Origin: Candidatus Onthousia faecigallinarum
Lineage (GTDB): Bacteria; Bacillota_I; Bacilli_A; RF39; UBA660
Assembly: GCA_018716225.1 (NCBI GenBank)
Contig: DVKE01000010.1
Location: 1-44,086 of the forward strand
Length of the DNA: 44,086 nucleotides
Direction of reading: 5' to 3'
Shown here: in pieces, positions 33,798-43,118 of the stretch
Position numbering within the stretch: position 1 is the first letter of the stretch
Layout of the letters: every line of letters begins with the position of its first letter
Position numbers and translations under genes: made by a program
Notes under the pieces: model-generated
Databases searched by the model: none
Seen by the model: only the letters and a program-made list of their open reading frames with translations
What the model was told of the DNA's origin: nothing

Positions 33798-36700
33798 ATG
33801 AAATTTAGGGAACTTAAAAAAGGATCAACGCATGAAGTGGAACTTAGTATTTTAAAGCAATGGGAAAAGATGAATATTTTAGATAGAACCATCCAAAATC
33901 GAAAGGGACGTGAGAATTTTGTTTTTTATGATGGTCCTGCTACGGCAAATGGTATGCCTGGACTTCATCATATGATGGCAAAGTTTTTGAAAGATACTTT
34001 TTGTAAATATAAAACCATGAAAGGTTATCGTGTCTTACGAAAAGTAGGATGGGATACTCATGGTCTTCCGGTAGAGCTTCAAGTAGAACGGGAGCTTGGT
34101 TTTAATTCGAAAAAAGATATTGAAGAGTATGGTATCAAAGAGTTCAATGAAAAGTGTCGGGAAAGTGTCTGGAAAAATGAAAAGGCTTTTTCGGATTTGA
34201 CCCGGGAGATGGGACAATTTATTGATCTTGATCATCCTTATGTTACTTATGACAATAACTATATTGAAACAGAGTGGTGGATCTTAAAGAAGTTTTTTGA
34301 AGAAGGTATGTTTTATGAAGGTCATAAGATTTTACCTTTCTGTACGCGTTGTGGAACCGGTCTTGCTTCACATGAAGTAGCGCAAGGTTATAAAGAAGTA
34401 ACAGCCAATACGGTTATTGTTCCGATGAAGAAAAAAGATGAAGATGTTTATTTTTTGGTATGGACAACGACTCCTTGGACTTTGATTAGTAATGTAGCTT
34501 TGTGTGTGAATCCGAAAGAAAAATATATTTTGGCTGAAAGTAGAGGAGAAAAGTTTATTGTAGGGAAGGCTCTTGCTTCGAAAGTATTAGGGGATGACTA
34601 TCATATTTTAGAGGAGTATAGTGGTAAGAATTTAGAGTATATGGAATATGAGCAGTTGATTCCTAGTTTAAAAGTGGATAAGAAAGCTTTCTTTGTGACA
34701 GTGGATGATTATGTTACCATGGATGCTGGTACGGGAATTGTTCATATTGCGCCTGCTTTTGGGCAAGATGATTATAATGTAGCGAAGAAGTATGATTTAC
34801 CTATTTTAAACCCTGTTGGGGAAGATGGTCGTTATACCGAAGGTTTATGGGCTGGAAAAAGTGTTTTTGATGTGGATTTGGAAGTGATTCAATACTTAAA
34901 AGAGCATGGTAAATTATTTAAAAAAGAAAAACTAGTTCATGATTATCCCCATTGTTGGCGTTGTGGTACTCCTCTTTTGTATTATGCAAAACCTTCTTAT
35001 TATCTAGCGGTTACTAGAATAAAAGATCAAGTAGTTAAAAATAATGAAGGGGTACATTGGTTTCCAGAGTTTGTCGGAGAGAAGAGGTTTGGTAATTGGC
35101 TTTTAAATATGAATGATTGGGCTATTTCCAGAAACCGTTATTGGGGTACACCCCTTCCTTTATGGCGTTGTAGTTGTGGATATATGGAAATGATTGGTTC
35201 AAGAGGAGAATTGGTGGAAAAAGCGATAGAAGATATTGATCTTTCGATTGAATTACACCGTCCTTATGTGGATGATATTCATATTAAGTGTCCTAAGTGT
35301 GGTAAAAAGATGAGTCGGGTAAAAGAGGTTATTGATTGTTGGTTTGATTCTGGTTCTATGCCTTTTGCTCAATATCATTATCCTTTTGAAAATAAAGATT
35401 TATTTGAGGATCAATTTCCAGCTGACTTTATTTGTGAGGGAATCGATCAAACGCGTGGTTGGTTTTATACTTTGATGTTGATTTCTACTTTTGTTACAGG
35501 AAAGAGTCCTTATAAAAATGTTTTAGTAAATGATTTATTGCTTGATAAATATGGTAAAAAGATGAGTAAATCGAAAGGCAATATTGTAGAACCTTTTACC
35601 TTAATGAAAGAATATGGAGCTGATACAATTCGCTTTTATCTCCCTTATGTTTCTCCGGTTTGGACTCCGATTAAATTTGATTTAGAGGGCTTAAAAGAAG
35701 TTTATTCCAAATATTTATCTACTTTGAAAAATACTTATTCGTTCTTTGAGATGTATGCCAATGCGGATCATATTGATCCAAGGGAGTATAATATTCCAGT
35801 AGCGAAAAGAAATATTATGGATCAGTGGTTGTTGTCAAGATTTCATAATATGTTAAGTAAAGTGACAGAGGCTTATGAAAAGTATGATTTGAATATTGTA
35901 GTACATGCGATTGTGGATTTTATTAATGATGATCTATCGAATTGGTATATTCGTAGTAATCGGAGAAGATTTTGGGATAGCGAGTTAACCGAAGATAAAA
36001 AAGCGGTTTATTTAACGCTTTATGAGGTATTAGTGGATTTAAGTAAAGTGGTTGCCCCAATCACTCCTTATGTAGCAGAAGAGTTTTATCAGAATTTAAC
36101 GAATGGGGAATCGGTTCATTTGGAAGATTTTCCAGAGGTGGATCCTTCCTTGATTTCGATTGAAATTGAAGAGAAGATGAATTTAGTACGGGATATTTGT
36201 AGTTTAGGAAGAAATGCTAGGGAAGATGCTGGTATTAAAGTGCGTCAACCGCTTCATTTCATGGTTTTACCACAAGTTGATGAACCTGTTTTAGAAGGAT
36301 TAGAAGGTATTATCAAAGAAGAATTAAATATGAAAGAGATTGTGTATCGGAGTGATATGACAGTATATATGGATTATACGGTAAAACCGAATTTTAGAGT
36401 GGTTGGTAAATTATTAGGCTCTAAAATGAAAGCGTTCCAAGAGGTTGTGAGTCACTTTGATATTCATGACGTTAATCAAATTCAAGCAGGATACTATACC
36501 ATTGACTTTATGGGCGAAAAAATGGAAATTACACCGGATATGATTGTGACTACACTATCGAATAAAGAAGGTTATTGTGCTGCGAGCAATGGAACGACAA
36601 GCGTTGTTTTGGATACGACTTTAACCGAGGATCTTATCTTAGAAGGATTGGCTCGAGAAGCTGTTCGAAAGATTCAAAGTATGCGAAAAGAAGCGGATTT

Positions 36701-36890
36701 TGTTATTACGGATCATATTAAGGTTTACTATCATGGCGATGATATGTTTGATAAGATGCTTCTTCACTATGATGATTTTGTTAAGGGAGAAACCTTAGCG
36801 GATGCTTTAATTTTAGATCTTTCTTTACCTTGTGATATTGAGTTAAATGATAGTATGGTGGGATTTAAAGTGGAAAGAGTAAAGAATTAA
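33798..36890 (+). CDS. ileS: Isoleucyl-tRNA synthetase, type 2 (IleRS2-like)
   Basis: 1030 residues. The Rossmann core begins FYDGPATANGMPGLHHMM, editing-domain motifs include TTTPWTL and TGIVHIAPAFGQDDY, and the second signature is KKMSKSKGN. WDTHGLPVE, FCTRCGTGLASHEV and the long C-terminal extension with a DUF5915-like region mark the eukaryote-like type 2 group. The HIGH signature is altered: where PHIGH is expected the protein has PGLHH (residues 54-58), a swap of the first and third positions to GxHH. Such a variant has been reported in mupirocin-hyper-resistant IleRS2. It is controlled by the T-box upstream and has a GGAGGG ribosome site. No second ileS is in the window. Confidence 0.96.
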   Translation: MKFRELKKGSTHEVELSILKQWEKMNILDRTIQNRKGRENFVFYDGPATANGMPGLHHMMAKFLKDTFCKYKTMKGYRVLRKVGWDTHGLPVELQVERELGFNSKKDIEEYGIKEFNEKCRESVWKNEKAFSDLTREMGQFIDLDHPYVTYDNNYIETEWWILKKFFEEGMFYEGHKILPFCTRCGTGLASHEVAQGYKEVTANTVIVPMKKKDEDVYFLVWTTTPWTLISNVALCVNPKEKYILAESRGEKFIVGKALASKVLGDDYHILEEYSGKNLEYMEYEQLIPSLKVDKKAFFVTVDDYVTMDAGTGIVHIAPAFGQDDYNVAKKYDLPILNPVGEDGRYTEGLWAGKSVFDVDLEVIQYLKEHGKLFKKEKLVHDYPHCWRCGTPLLYYAKPSYYLAVTRIKDQVVKNNEGVHWFPEFVGEKRFGNWLLNMNDWAISRNRYWGTPLPLWRCSCGYMEMIGSRGELVEKAIEDIDLSIELHRPYVDDIHIKCPKCGKKMSRVKEVIDCWFDSGSMPFAQYHYPFENKDLFEDQFPADFICEGIDQTRGWFYTLMLISTFVTGKSPYKNVLVNDLLLDKYGKKMSKSKGNIVEPFTLMKEYGADTIRFYLPYVSPVWTPIKFDLEGLKEVYSKYLSTLKNTYSFFEMYANADHIDPREYNIPVAKRNIMDQWLLSRFHNMLSKVTEAYEKYDLNIVVHAIVDFINDDLSNWYIRSNRRRFWDSELTEDKKAVYLTLYEVLVDLSKVVAPITPYVAEEFYQNLTNGESVHLEDFPEVDPSLISIEIEEKMNLVRDICSLGRNAREDAGIKVRQPLHFMVLPQVDEPVLEGLEGIIKEELNMKEIVYRSDMTVYMDYTVKPNFRVVGKLLGSKMKAFQEVVSHFDIHDVNQIQAGYYTIDFMGEKMEITPDMIVTTLSNKEGYCAASNGTTSVVLDTTLTEDLILEGLAREAVRKIQSMRKEADFVITDHIKVYYHGDDMFDKMLLHYDDFVKGETLADALILDLSLPCDIELNDSMVGFKVERVKN

Positions 36891-36906
36891 TAAAGGGGAT
36901 GAGAAG

Positions 36907-37893
36907 ATGAGTTTTGCTTGTAGTAGTCTAACCTTGACGACGGAAGATGAGAAACATTTATTTGGACGGACTTATGATATGGATACTTTGTTTGGAGGAA
37001 AGATTATCTTTCTTCCCCGGCAGTTTGATTTTGTTTTAAATGAGAAGGAGGAGAAAGAAAAAAGCCTTTATGCTGTTTTAGGATTGGGAATTTTTGGCTT
37101 TAAATCACCTTTCTTGTTTGATGGGATGAATGAACATGGTTTAATGGGAGCTTTACTCTATTATCCAAAGTTTGCTACTTATCATGATTTTCAAGATGAG
37201 AAAAAGAATGTCAATGTAGGATATTTTCTTCCTCTTATGCTTGGTACTTGTAAAACGGTGGATGAGGTTTGTCAAAAGGCGGAAAAACTTAATTTGATCG
37301 AAGAAGAAGTTTATCATATAAAATTGCCTCTTCATTTCATTTTTAGCGATCGAAGCGGGGAAGCGGTTGTGATTGAACCGGATACTTCTGGTTTGTCCAT
37401 TCATCGTCATACGATCGGTGTTTTAACCAATAGTCCAAATTATGAGTGGCATAAACAAAATTTAAGAAATTATCTTGGAATGTATAGTGAGGCGAAAGTT
37501 CCTCAAGAGATTCAAGGTTTTACGGTTACTCCTTTCGGGGAGGGGAGTGGCTGTCTTGGTTTGCCAGGAGATTATACGCCACCATCTCGTTTTGTGCGGC
37601 TTGCTTACTTGCGAAATTTAATTCGAAAACCAAAGGATGAGTTAGCAGGAGTATGTGAGCTGTTTCATCTTTTCGATACGGTAACGATTCCTTTTGGAGT
37701 TCATAAAAATAAAAAGGGACAAGCAGAAGGAACTTTTTATAGCAATGTTATGTGTGCTGAAAGTCTTACTTATTATGTTTCTTTTTATACAAATCGCCGC
37801 ATTGTTTCTATTTCTTTGGAGAAGGAAAAAGAGGGAACAGAGCTTAAGACTTTTCCGCTTCAGGAAGAACAAGATATATTATCTTTAAATTGA
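36907..37893 (+). CDS. Choloylglycine hydrolase family (bile salt hydrolase/penicillin V acylase-like)
   Basis: 328 residues of the Ntn-hydrolase CBAH family. Probable catalytic residues keep family spacing: C5 in SFACSS, R21 and D24 in FGRTYDMD, an asparagine in LTNSPNYEWH and an arginine in PPSRFVR. LFDGMNEHGLMGALLYYP is also typical. The enzyme would cleave an amide bond in conjugated bile salts, penicillin V or N-acyl signals. The nucleophilic cysteine is preceded by MSFA, so a four-residue propeptide must be removed; penicillin V acylases are known to have short propeptides. No signal peptide, so it acts in the cytoplasm. Substrate cannot be settled from sequence. It is 16 bases after ileS and probably co-transcribed with it. 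Confidence 0.88.
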   Translation: MSFACSSLTLTTEDEKHLFGRTYDMDTLFGGKIIFLPRQFDFVLNEKEEKEKSLYAVLGLGIFGFKSPFLFDGMNEHGLMGALLYYPKFATYHDFQDEKKNVNVGYFLPLMLGTCKTVDEVCQKAEKLNLIEEEVYHIKLPLHFIFSDRSGEAVVIEPDTSGLSIHRHTIGVLTNSPNYEWHKQNLRNYLGMYSEAKVPQEIQGFTVTPFGEGSGCLGLPGDYTPPSRFVRLAYLRNLIRKPKDELAGVCELFHLFDTVTIPFGVHKNKKGQAEGTFYSNVMCAESLTYYVSFYTNRRIVSISLEKEKEGTELKTFPLQEEQDILSLN

Positions 37894-37942
37894 CAAGGAA
37901 CCAAATAGAAAAAAAGTTTCTAGAATATAGTAGGTGAAGAAG

Positions 37943-39349
37943 ATGAAAAAATTAAGTGAATTATATTCAGGAGAAAGTGATGTCAAAATTAAGGGCATTA
38001 AGATAAATTCCAAAGAAGTAAAACCAGGAGATCTTTTTGTCTGTACGATGGGTGTTACTGCAGATCGTCATGATTTTTTGGATGAAGCGATCAAAAATGG
38101 AGCGGTGGCAGCCATTGTTTCAAAAGAGGTAGGAGAAAAACCAATTCCTTTGATCCATGTCAAAGATACCAATCAAGAATTAAGAAATGTTTGTGCTAAG
38201 TTTTATGATTATCCTTATCAAAAAGCCGAAATGATCGGGGTGACAGGTACCAATGGAAAGACAACCGTAGCAGAGATTCTTTATCAATTAATTGGGGATG
38301 ATTGTGCTTATCTTGGAACCAATGGGAAAAAGTACAAGGGAAAAAAGGAAAGCATTCGTAATACAACCCCGGATGTGGATCGTCTTTATCTTTATTTTGA
38401 TGAGTTTATTAAGGCCGGCTGTAAAACCATTTGTATGGAAGCATCGAGTGAAGCTTTCTTTCGGCATCGTTTGGATCAAATCTCTTTTGATATCGCTATT
38501 TTAACGAATATTACCCAAGATCATTTAAACATTCACAAAACTTTAGAAAATTATATTGATTGTAAGTGTCAGTTGTTTCGGCAGGTAAAAGAAGATGGCT
38601 ATTCTATTTTAAATAGTGGCGATAAGTATTTTGAAAAAGTAAAAAGTTGTGCTAAGGGGCATATTGTAACGTATGGTTTTTTGGAAGAGGATACTTTCTT
38701 TCTCAAAGGCTATCAGGAATTGGTCGATGGAACAAAGATAACATTTGTTTATCAAAATCAAGAATATCAAGTAAAAAGTCCTTTGGTAGGTTCTTTTAAT
38801 GTCTTAAATCTAGCGGCTGCCTTACTCGCTTGTTTCTGTCGAAACATGGATATTGAACAGGTCCTTAAAAAAGTAGAAAAATTGCATCAAATCGAAGGTC
38901 GGATGGAGATTTTACCTTTTACCAAAGAATATACAGTTATTCTTGATTATGCTCATACGACGGATGCTTTGGAAAAGATTTTAAATTATTTAAATAAAGT
39001 CAAAAAAGCTCGCATTATCACCGTAACCGGTAGTGCGGGGGGAAGAGAAAGAGAAAAACGACCTAGTATGGGAAAAGTCGTTTTGGAAAAGTCTGATTAT
39101 GTTATTTTTACGATGGATGATCCTAGAGAAGAAGATGTGAATCAGATTATCGATGATTTGGTAAGTGGTTCTCCGAAGAAAAATTATGAGCGGATTATCG
39201 ATCGGAAAGAAGCGATTGATCGCGCTCTTTCGATGGCTCAAAAAGATGATATTGTTTTAATTGCCGGCAAAGGAAGAGATGATTATATGGCTCTTGGGAA
39301 AGAGTATGTTCCATACTGTGATTATGATGTAATTAAAAGTTATTATTAA
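37943..39349 (+). CDS. murE: UDP-MurNAc-tripeptide synthetase MurE
   Basis: About 468 residues. The Mur ligase order is clear: an N-terminal domain that binds the UDP-sugar (INSKEVKPGDLFVC), the ATP loop GVTGTNGKTTVAE, a central domain with TTPDVDRLY, MEASSEAF and TNITQDHLNIH, and a C-terminal domain with DYAHTTDALEKIL and GKGRDDY. It adds the third amino acid to UDP-MurNAc-L-Ala-D-Glu. The specificity stretch reads MDDPREED; the R is of the DNPR type linked with meso-diaminopimelate, but DDPR is also found in lysine-adding enzymes, so the residue added stays open. ATG 37943 follows AGTAGGTG. Confidence 0.93.
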   Translation: MKKLSELYSGESDVKIKGIKINSKEVKPGDLFVCTMGVTADRHDFLDEAIKNGAVAAIVSKEVGEKPIPLIHVKDTNQELRNVCAKFYDYPYQKAEMIGVTGTNGKTTVAEILYQLIGDDCAYLGTNGKKYKGKKESIRNTTPDVDRLYLYFDEFIKAGCKTICMEASSEAFFRHRLDQISFDIAILTNITQDHLNIHKTLENYIDCKCQLFRQVKEDGYSILNSGDKYFEKVKSCAKGHIVTYGFLEEDTFFLKGYQELVDGTKITFVYQNQEYQVKSPLVGSFNVLNLAAALLACFCRNMDIEQVLKKVEKLHQIEGRMEILPFTKEYTVILDYAHTTDALEKILNYLNKVKKARIITVTGSAGGREREKRPSMGKVVLEKSDYVIFTMDDPREEDVNQIIDDLVSGSPKKNYERIIDRKEAIDRALSMAQKDDIVLIAGKGRDDYMALGKEYVPYCDYDVIKSYY

Positions 39350-39378
39350 AGGAGTTGACACTATCTTTTTGTCCATAA

Positions 39379-39407
39379 TTGTCAAATGCTTCCTTTTATG
39401 TTATTCT
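39379..39407 (+). promoter_or_regulatory. Promoter of the 3D-domain protein gene
   Basis: TTGTCA, 17-base spacer, TATTCT with extended ATGT. A TTGACA sequence at 39355 has no matching -10 at normal distance. Confidence 0.6.
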
Positions 39408-39424
39408 GTTAAAGAGGGATTGAT

Positions 39425-40093
39425 ATGAAGAAAATATTATCGATTATAAATTTAGGCCTTGCTATGGCAATGATTCTTATGATTTCTTTGGTTCATCCTG
39501 AGGAATCGATTACTTCTGTTGATAGTAAAATTAGCTTTGTCAATAGTAAAATGATTCTGGTTGAAGATACTGTAAATGTTACAGAATCTGTGTCAAATGA
39601 AGAAGAAAAAGAAGAAGAGGATACCGTAGTAGAAGAACCAAAAAAAGAATCTACCCCAAAGAAAGTGGAAGTGAAAGAGGAAGTTGTCGAGGCTCCTAAA
39701 CAGGAGGAGGTTCCTTTAACTTCTAATAATTCTTCTACAATTACGGCTTTTGTAGGAGATAAATTTACGGCTCAAATGAGTGGTTATGGAGCGGATATTG
39801 GAACGCATACGGCTTCTGGATTTGACATTACACAAACAATTTATTATTCCGATCCTACTTATGGTACCGTGCGTATTTTATCTGGAGGGAAGGAATATCC
39901 TTATGGTACTATCGTTAAAGTAACTGGGAGTAGAGTAGGAGATTTCTATGGGATTGTCTTAGATCGTGGTGGAAATATTGGTAGAGGCGAAGGAAAAAAA
40001 TTTGCTTTCGATTTGCTCTTTGCAACCAGCAGTGAAGCTCTTTCTTTTGAAGTTAGTACTGCTCAATTTGAAATTGTAAGAGTAGGATATTAA
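39425..40093 (+). CDS. Exported 3D-domain protein (putative wall hydrolase)
   Basis: 222 residues. An N-terminal hydrophobic segment (about 5-23) serves as signal or anchor. An acidic Glu/Lys/Pro-rich linker (about 55-100) leads to a C-terminal double-psi barrel of the 3D type: TAQMSGYGAD, YPYGTIVKV and LDRGGNIGRGEGKKFAFDLLF, where the conserved aspartates of the 3D motif appear. Related proteins such as YocH and Rpf-like enzymes act on peptidoglycan as lytic transglycosylases. It has its own promoter and a terminator right after the stop codon. Confidence 0.82.
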   Translation: MKKILSIINLGLAMAMILMISLVHPEESITSVDSKISFVNSKMILVEDTVNVTESVSNEEEKEEEDTVVEEPKKESTPKKVEVKEEVVEAPKQEEVPLTSNNSSTITAFVGDKFTAQMSGYGADIGTHTASGFDITQTIYYSDPTYGTVRILSGGKEYPYGTIVKVTGSRVGDFYGIVLDRGGNIGRGEGKKFAFDLLFATSSEALSFEVSTAQFEIVRVGY

Positions 40094-40123
40094 AAGGATA
40101 ACCGCATCATGGCTATCCTTTTT
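40093..40123 (+). terminator. Terminator after the 3D-domain protein gene
   Basis: AAAGGATA pairs with TATCCTTT, with inner CC/GG pairs, followed by TTTT. A-rich sequence on the other side may also serve the convergent gene ending at 40147. Confidence 0.8.
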
Positions 40124-40146
40124 CTGCTCTTTAATTTTTCTTCATT

Positions 40147-40803
40147 TTAGATTGAATCTTTGTTTTTTTGATAAACTCTTCTTTGTTCTTTGGTAAGTTC
40201 TACTATTTCTTTGATAATTCTTAGCTTTTTTTCGGTCATTTCTTCTTTTTCTTGAAGGGATAGAAAGTCTTTTTCTTCTTGACTAAAATCTCTTTGATTT
40301 AAGGCTCCTTTGAGACAAAAATTATATCGTAGGAAGATAGAATTATAGTCGTAGTTCTTTAAATCATACATCAGAATTATGGCAGCTTCCTCTTTTTCTC
40401 CTGTTAATACCGTATATAATTCTTCATATTGAGCTGCTGCATGCATACATTGATATACTTTGCTTCTTGTTACGAGAGAGGTTGGCTCTTCTAGAGCAGG
40501 GTGAAATTTATTCCGTAATGGTTTCTTGCTTTCTTTTTCAGCAAAAGCGATGACTTCTTCTTTCGTAAAGCTTCTTTGCTCCTTGGTTTCTAAATGCTCT
40601 TTTAAAATATAGTATCCAATTTGCGAAAGATGAAAACGAGCTCCTTCTCTTGCTAAAATAATATCTATCGTTGCTAATTTTTCGATCGGATCGAGTGTTT
40701 TTATTAAATTATGTTCCAAAAGTTCTTGGATATAAGGTTGAAGAGTTTGATCCAATAATATTTGGTAATAGTTTAATTTTAAATTATTAAGTTGTGTTTC
40801 CAT
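40147..40803 (-). CDS. Hypothetical helical protein
   Basis: 218 residues; family not recognised. Predicted to be mainly helical and charged, with no signal peptide or membrane helix. The C-terminal 60 residues are Lys/Glu-rich (QEEKDFLSLQEKEEMTEK onward) and could form a coiled coil. A strong AAGGAGG precedes the ATG and a good promoter lies just upstream, divergent from tex. Monocistronic. Confidence 0.75.
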   Translation of the reverse strand: METQLNNLKLNYYQILLDQTLQPYIQELLEHNLIKTLDPIEKLATIDIILAREGARFHLSQIGYYILKEHLETKEQRSFTKEEVIAFAEKESKKPLRNKFHPALEEPTSLVTRSKVYQCMHAAAQYEELYTVLTGEKEEAAIILMYDLKNYDYNSIFLRYNFCLKGALNQRDFSQEEKDFLSLQEKEEMTEKKLRIIKEIVELTKEQRRVYQKNKDSI

Positions 40804-40826
40804 AGGGCCTCCTTTACAGCTTTCTT

Positions 40827-40855
40827 AGATTATCATATTTTAAAAAATTATTCAA
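40827..40855 (-). promoter_or_regulatory. Promoter of the hypothetical gene ending at 40147
   Basis: On the minus strand: TTGAAT, 17-base spacer, TAATCT with extended ATGA. Confidence 0.65.
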
Positions 40856-40858
40856 GGT

Positions 40859-40887
40859 TTGTTTCTCTTTTTTTCTTATGGTAAAAT
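40859..40887 (+). promoter_or_regulatory. tex promoter
   Basis: TTGTTT, 17-base spacer, TAAAAT with extended ATGG; four bases from the divergent promoter's -35. Confidence 0.65.
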
Positions 40888-40909
40888 GGGAAAGGTGAGG
40901 TATTGAATT

Positions 40910-43057
40910 ATGAATGAAAGAATTATAAAAGAAATTAGTCAAAATTTGAATATAAGCCCCAAACAGGTGGAAACGGTCTTAAAGATGCTAGAAGAAGGGA
41001 ATACCATTCCTTTTATCGCTCGTTATCGTAAAGAGGCGACAGGGGCTTTGACGGAAGAAGTGATTCGGCAAATTGATGAAGTGTATCAGTATCAAGTGAA
41101 CCTTTTAAAAAGAAAAGAAGATGTAATTCGTCTAATTGAAGAAAAAGATATGATGACGGAGGAATTAAAAGAGGCAATTTTAAATTGTCAAAAATTAGTT
41201 GAAGTGGAAGATTTATATCGCCCGTTCAAAGAAAAAAAGAAAACAAAATCAACGGAAGCGATGGCCTTAGGATTAGAGCCTCTTGCTAAAATGATTATGA
41301 GTTTTCCTGAAAAAGGGGATTTAGAGTCTCTTGCTCAAAAATTTTTAACAGATAAAGTTAAAAGTGTAGAAGAAGCTGTTACAGGAGCGAAATATATTAT
41401 TGCTGAGTGGATCAGTGATAATGCCAGTTATCGGAAGTGGATTCGTAGTTTCTTGTATCGTAATGGAGAGCTTGTTAGTAAGAAAAAGAAAAATAGTGAA
41501 GATCCAAATGCTACTTATGAGCTTTATTATGATTATCGTGATTCCATAAAGAGCATGAAACCTCATCGAATTTTAGCGATTAATCGGGGTGAAAAAGAAG
41601 GGGTTTTATCGGTTAAATTAGATTATGATGAAAATGCTATTGCCGAGTATTTAGAGAAAAAAATCATAAAAAGAAAAAGTTATGTGGAAGAAGAGGTCAA
41701 AGAAGCGATTCGTGATAGTTTAAAACGGTTGATTTTACCTTCGGTAGAGCGAGAAGTAAGAAGTGAATTAAAAGAAAAAGGAGAAAAAAGAGCGATTGAA
41801 AACTTTGCCGATAATGTAGAACATTTACTCCTTACTCCTCCTTTAAAAGAAAAAGTGGTTATGGGTTATGATCCGGCTTTTCGTACGGGTTGTAAGTTAG
41901 CTGTTTTAGATAAAACGGGCAAACCTTTGGAGATTGCGGTGATTTATCCTACCGAACCTCACTCTGATATCGAAGGATCAAAAAAGAAAATGCTTGAATT
42001 GATCGATAAGTATCAAGTAGATATTATTGCAATAGGCAATGGTACGGCTTCAAGAGAAAGTGAGGCTTTTGTGGCGGATGTAATTAAAGAAGCAAAACGC
42101 AAAGTAGAATATGTAATCGTTAGTGAAGCGGGTGCTTCTGTTTATTCTGCTAGTCCCTTAGCCATTTCAGAATTTCCGGATTTAACGGTGGAAAAAAGAA
42201 GTGCCATCAGTATTGGCAGAAGAATTCAAGATGCTCTATCAGAACTTGTTAAGATCGATCCGAAAAGTATTGGCGTAGGTCTTTATCAACATGACGTTCC
42301 TGCCAAAGAGTTGGATGATTCTCTTACTTTTGTCGTAAGTAAAGTAGTGAATCAAGTAGGAGTTAATATTAATACTGCTAGTCAGAGTATTTTAAGTTAT
42401 GTATCTGGAATGTCAAAAAAAGTGATAAATGCTATCTTAAATTATCGAGATCAACATGGGAAATTTATGGATCGGGAAGATTTATTAAAAGTAAAAGGAA
42501 TGACTCCCAAAGTATATGAACAATCCATTGGATTTCTTCGCATTGTCGATGGAGATAATGCTCTTGATCGCACTCCTATTCATCCTGAAAGTTATGAAAA
42601 GACAAAAAAGTTACTTGATTTTCTAGATTTATCCTTAAATGATTTAGGAACAAATAAAATGTATGAGGCTTTAGAGAATGTGAATTTAGAAGAATTAGAA
42701 AAAGAACTTTCTATTGATTCTTATACCCTAGAAGATATTATATCGGCTTTAAAACAACCTGAACGGGATCCAAGAGACAATTATCCACAACCCGTTTTAA
42801 GAAGTGATATTTTGCATATTGAAGACTTAAAAAGAGGAGAGAAATTACAAGGAACGGTACGTAATGTGGTCGATTTTGGTTTATTTATTGATATTGGATT
42901 AAAAAATGATGGTCTTGCCCATATTTCCAAATTATCGACCGACTATCTTCGCCATCCATCGGAAAAATTTTCCGTAGGAGATATTGTTGATTGTTATGTG
43001 GAAGAAGTTGATGTGGATAGAAAGAAAGTGAAGTTGTCTCTTTTACCTATTGCATGA
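40910..43057 (+). CDS. tex: Tex family S1 RNA-binding protein
   Basis: 715 residues. The N-terminal HTH-like region has IPFIARYRKEATGALTEE. The YqgF-like nuclease fold starts VVMGYDPAFRTGCKLAVLD, helix-hairpin-helix motifs follow (VGVNINTASQSILSYVSG and LKVKGMTPKVYEQ), and the C-terminal S1 domain has GTVRNVVDFGLFIDIGL. Tex is a conserved nucleic-acid-binding factor linked to transcription and stress tolerance. It has its own promoter and is followed by a strong palindrome that overlaps the next promoter. Confidence 0.95.
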   Translation: MNERIIKEISQNLNISPKQVETVLKMLEEGNTIPFIARYRKEATGALTEEVIRQIDEVYQYQVNLLKRKEDVIRLIEEKDMMTEELKEAILNCQKLVEVEDLYRPFKEKKKTKSTEAMALGLEPLAKMIMSFPEKGDLESLAQKFLTDKVKSVEEAVTGAKYIIAEWISDNASYRKWIRSFLYRNGELVSKKKKNSEDPNATYELYYDYRDSIKSMKPHRILAINRGEKEGVLSVKLDYDENAIAEYLEKKIIKRKSYVEEEVKEAIRDSLKRLILPSVEREVRSELKEKGEKRAIENFADNVEHLLLTPPLKEKVVMGYDPAFRTGCKLAVLDKTGKPLEIAVIYPTEPHSDIEGSKKKMLELIDKYQVDIIAIGNGTASRESEAFVADVIKEAKRKVEYVIVSEAGASVYSASPLAISEFPDLTVEKRSAISIGRRIQDALSELVKIDPKSIGVGLYQHDVPAKELDDSLTFVVSKVVNQVGVNINTASQSILSYVSGMSKKVINAILNYRDQHGKFMDREDLLKVKGMTPKVYEQSIGFLRIVDGDNALDRTPIHPESYEKTKKLLDFLDLSLNDLGTNKMYEALENVNLEELEKELSIDSYTLEDIISALKQPERDPRDNYPQPVLRSDILHIEDLKRGEKLQGTVRNVVDFGLFIDIGLKNDGLAHISKLSTDYLRHPSEKFSVGDIVDCYVEEVDVDRKKVKLSLLPIA

Positions 43058-43088
43058 TCAAAATTATTGTTTTTTCAAGGAAAAAATG

Positions 43089-43118
43089 CGAAAAAGTGTC
43101 AAATTTGACATTTTTTCG
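43089..43118. terminator. Near-perfect 30-bp palindrome after tex
   Basis: CGAAAAAGTGTCAAA is followed directly by TTTGACATTTTTTCG; 14 of 15 positions pair and the fifteenth is a G-T wobble. A run of T follows, so it can act as the tex terminator. It also contains the -35 element of the next gene, so a role as a protein-binding operator is possible. Confidence 0.65.
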
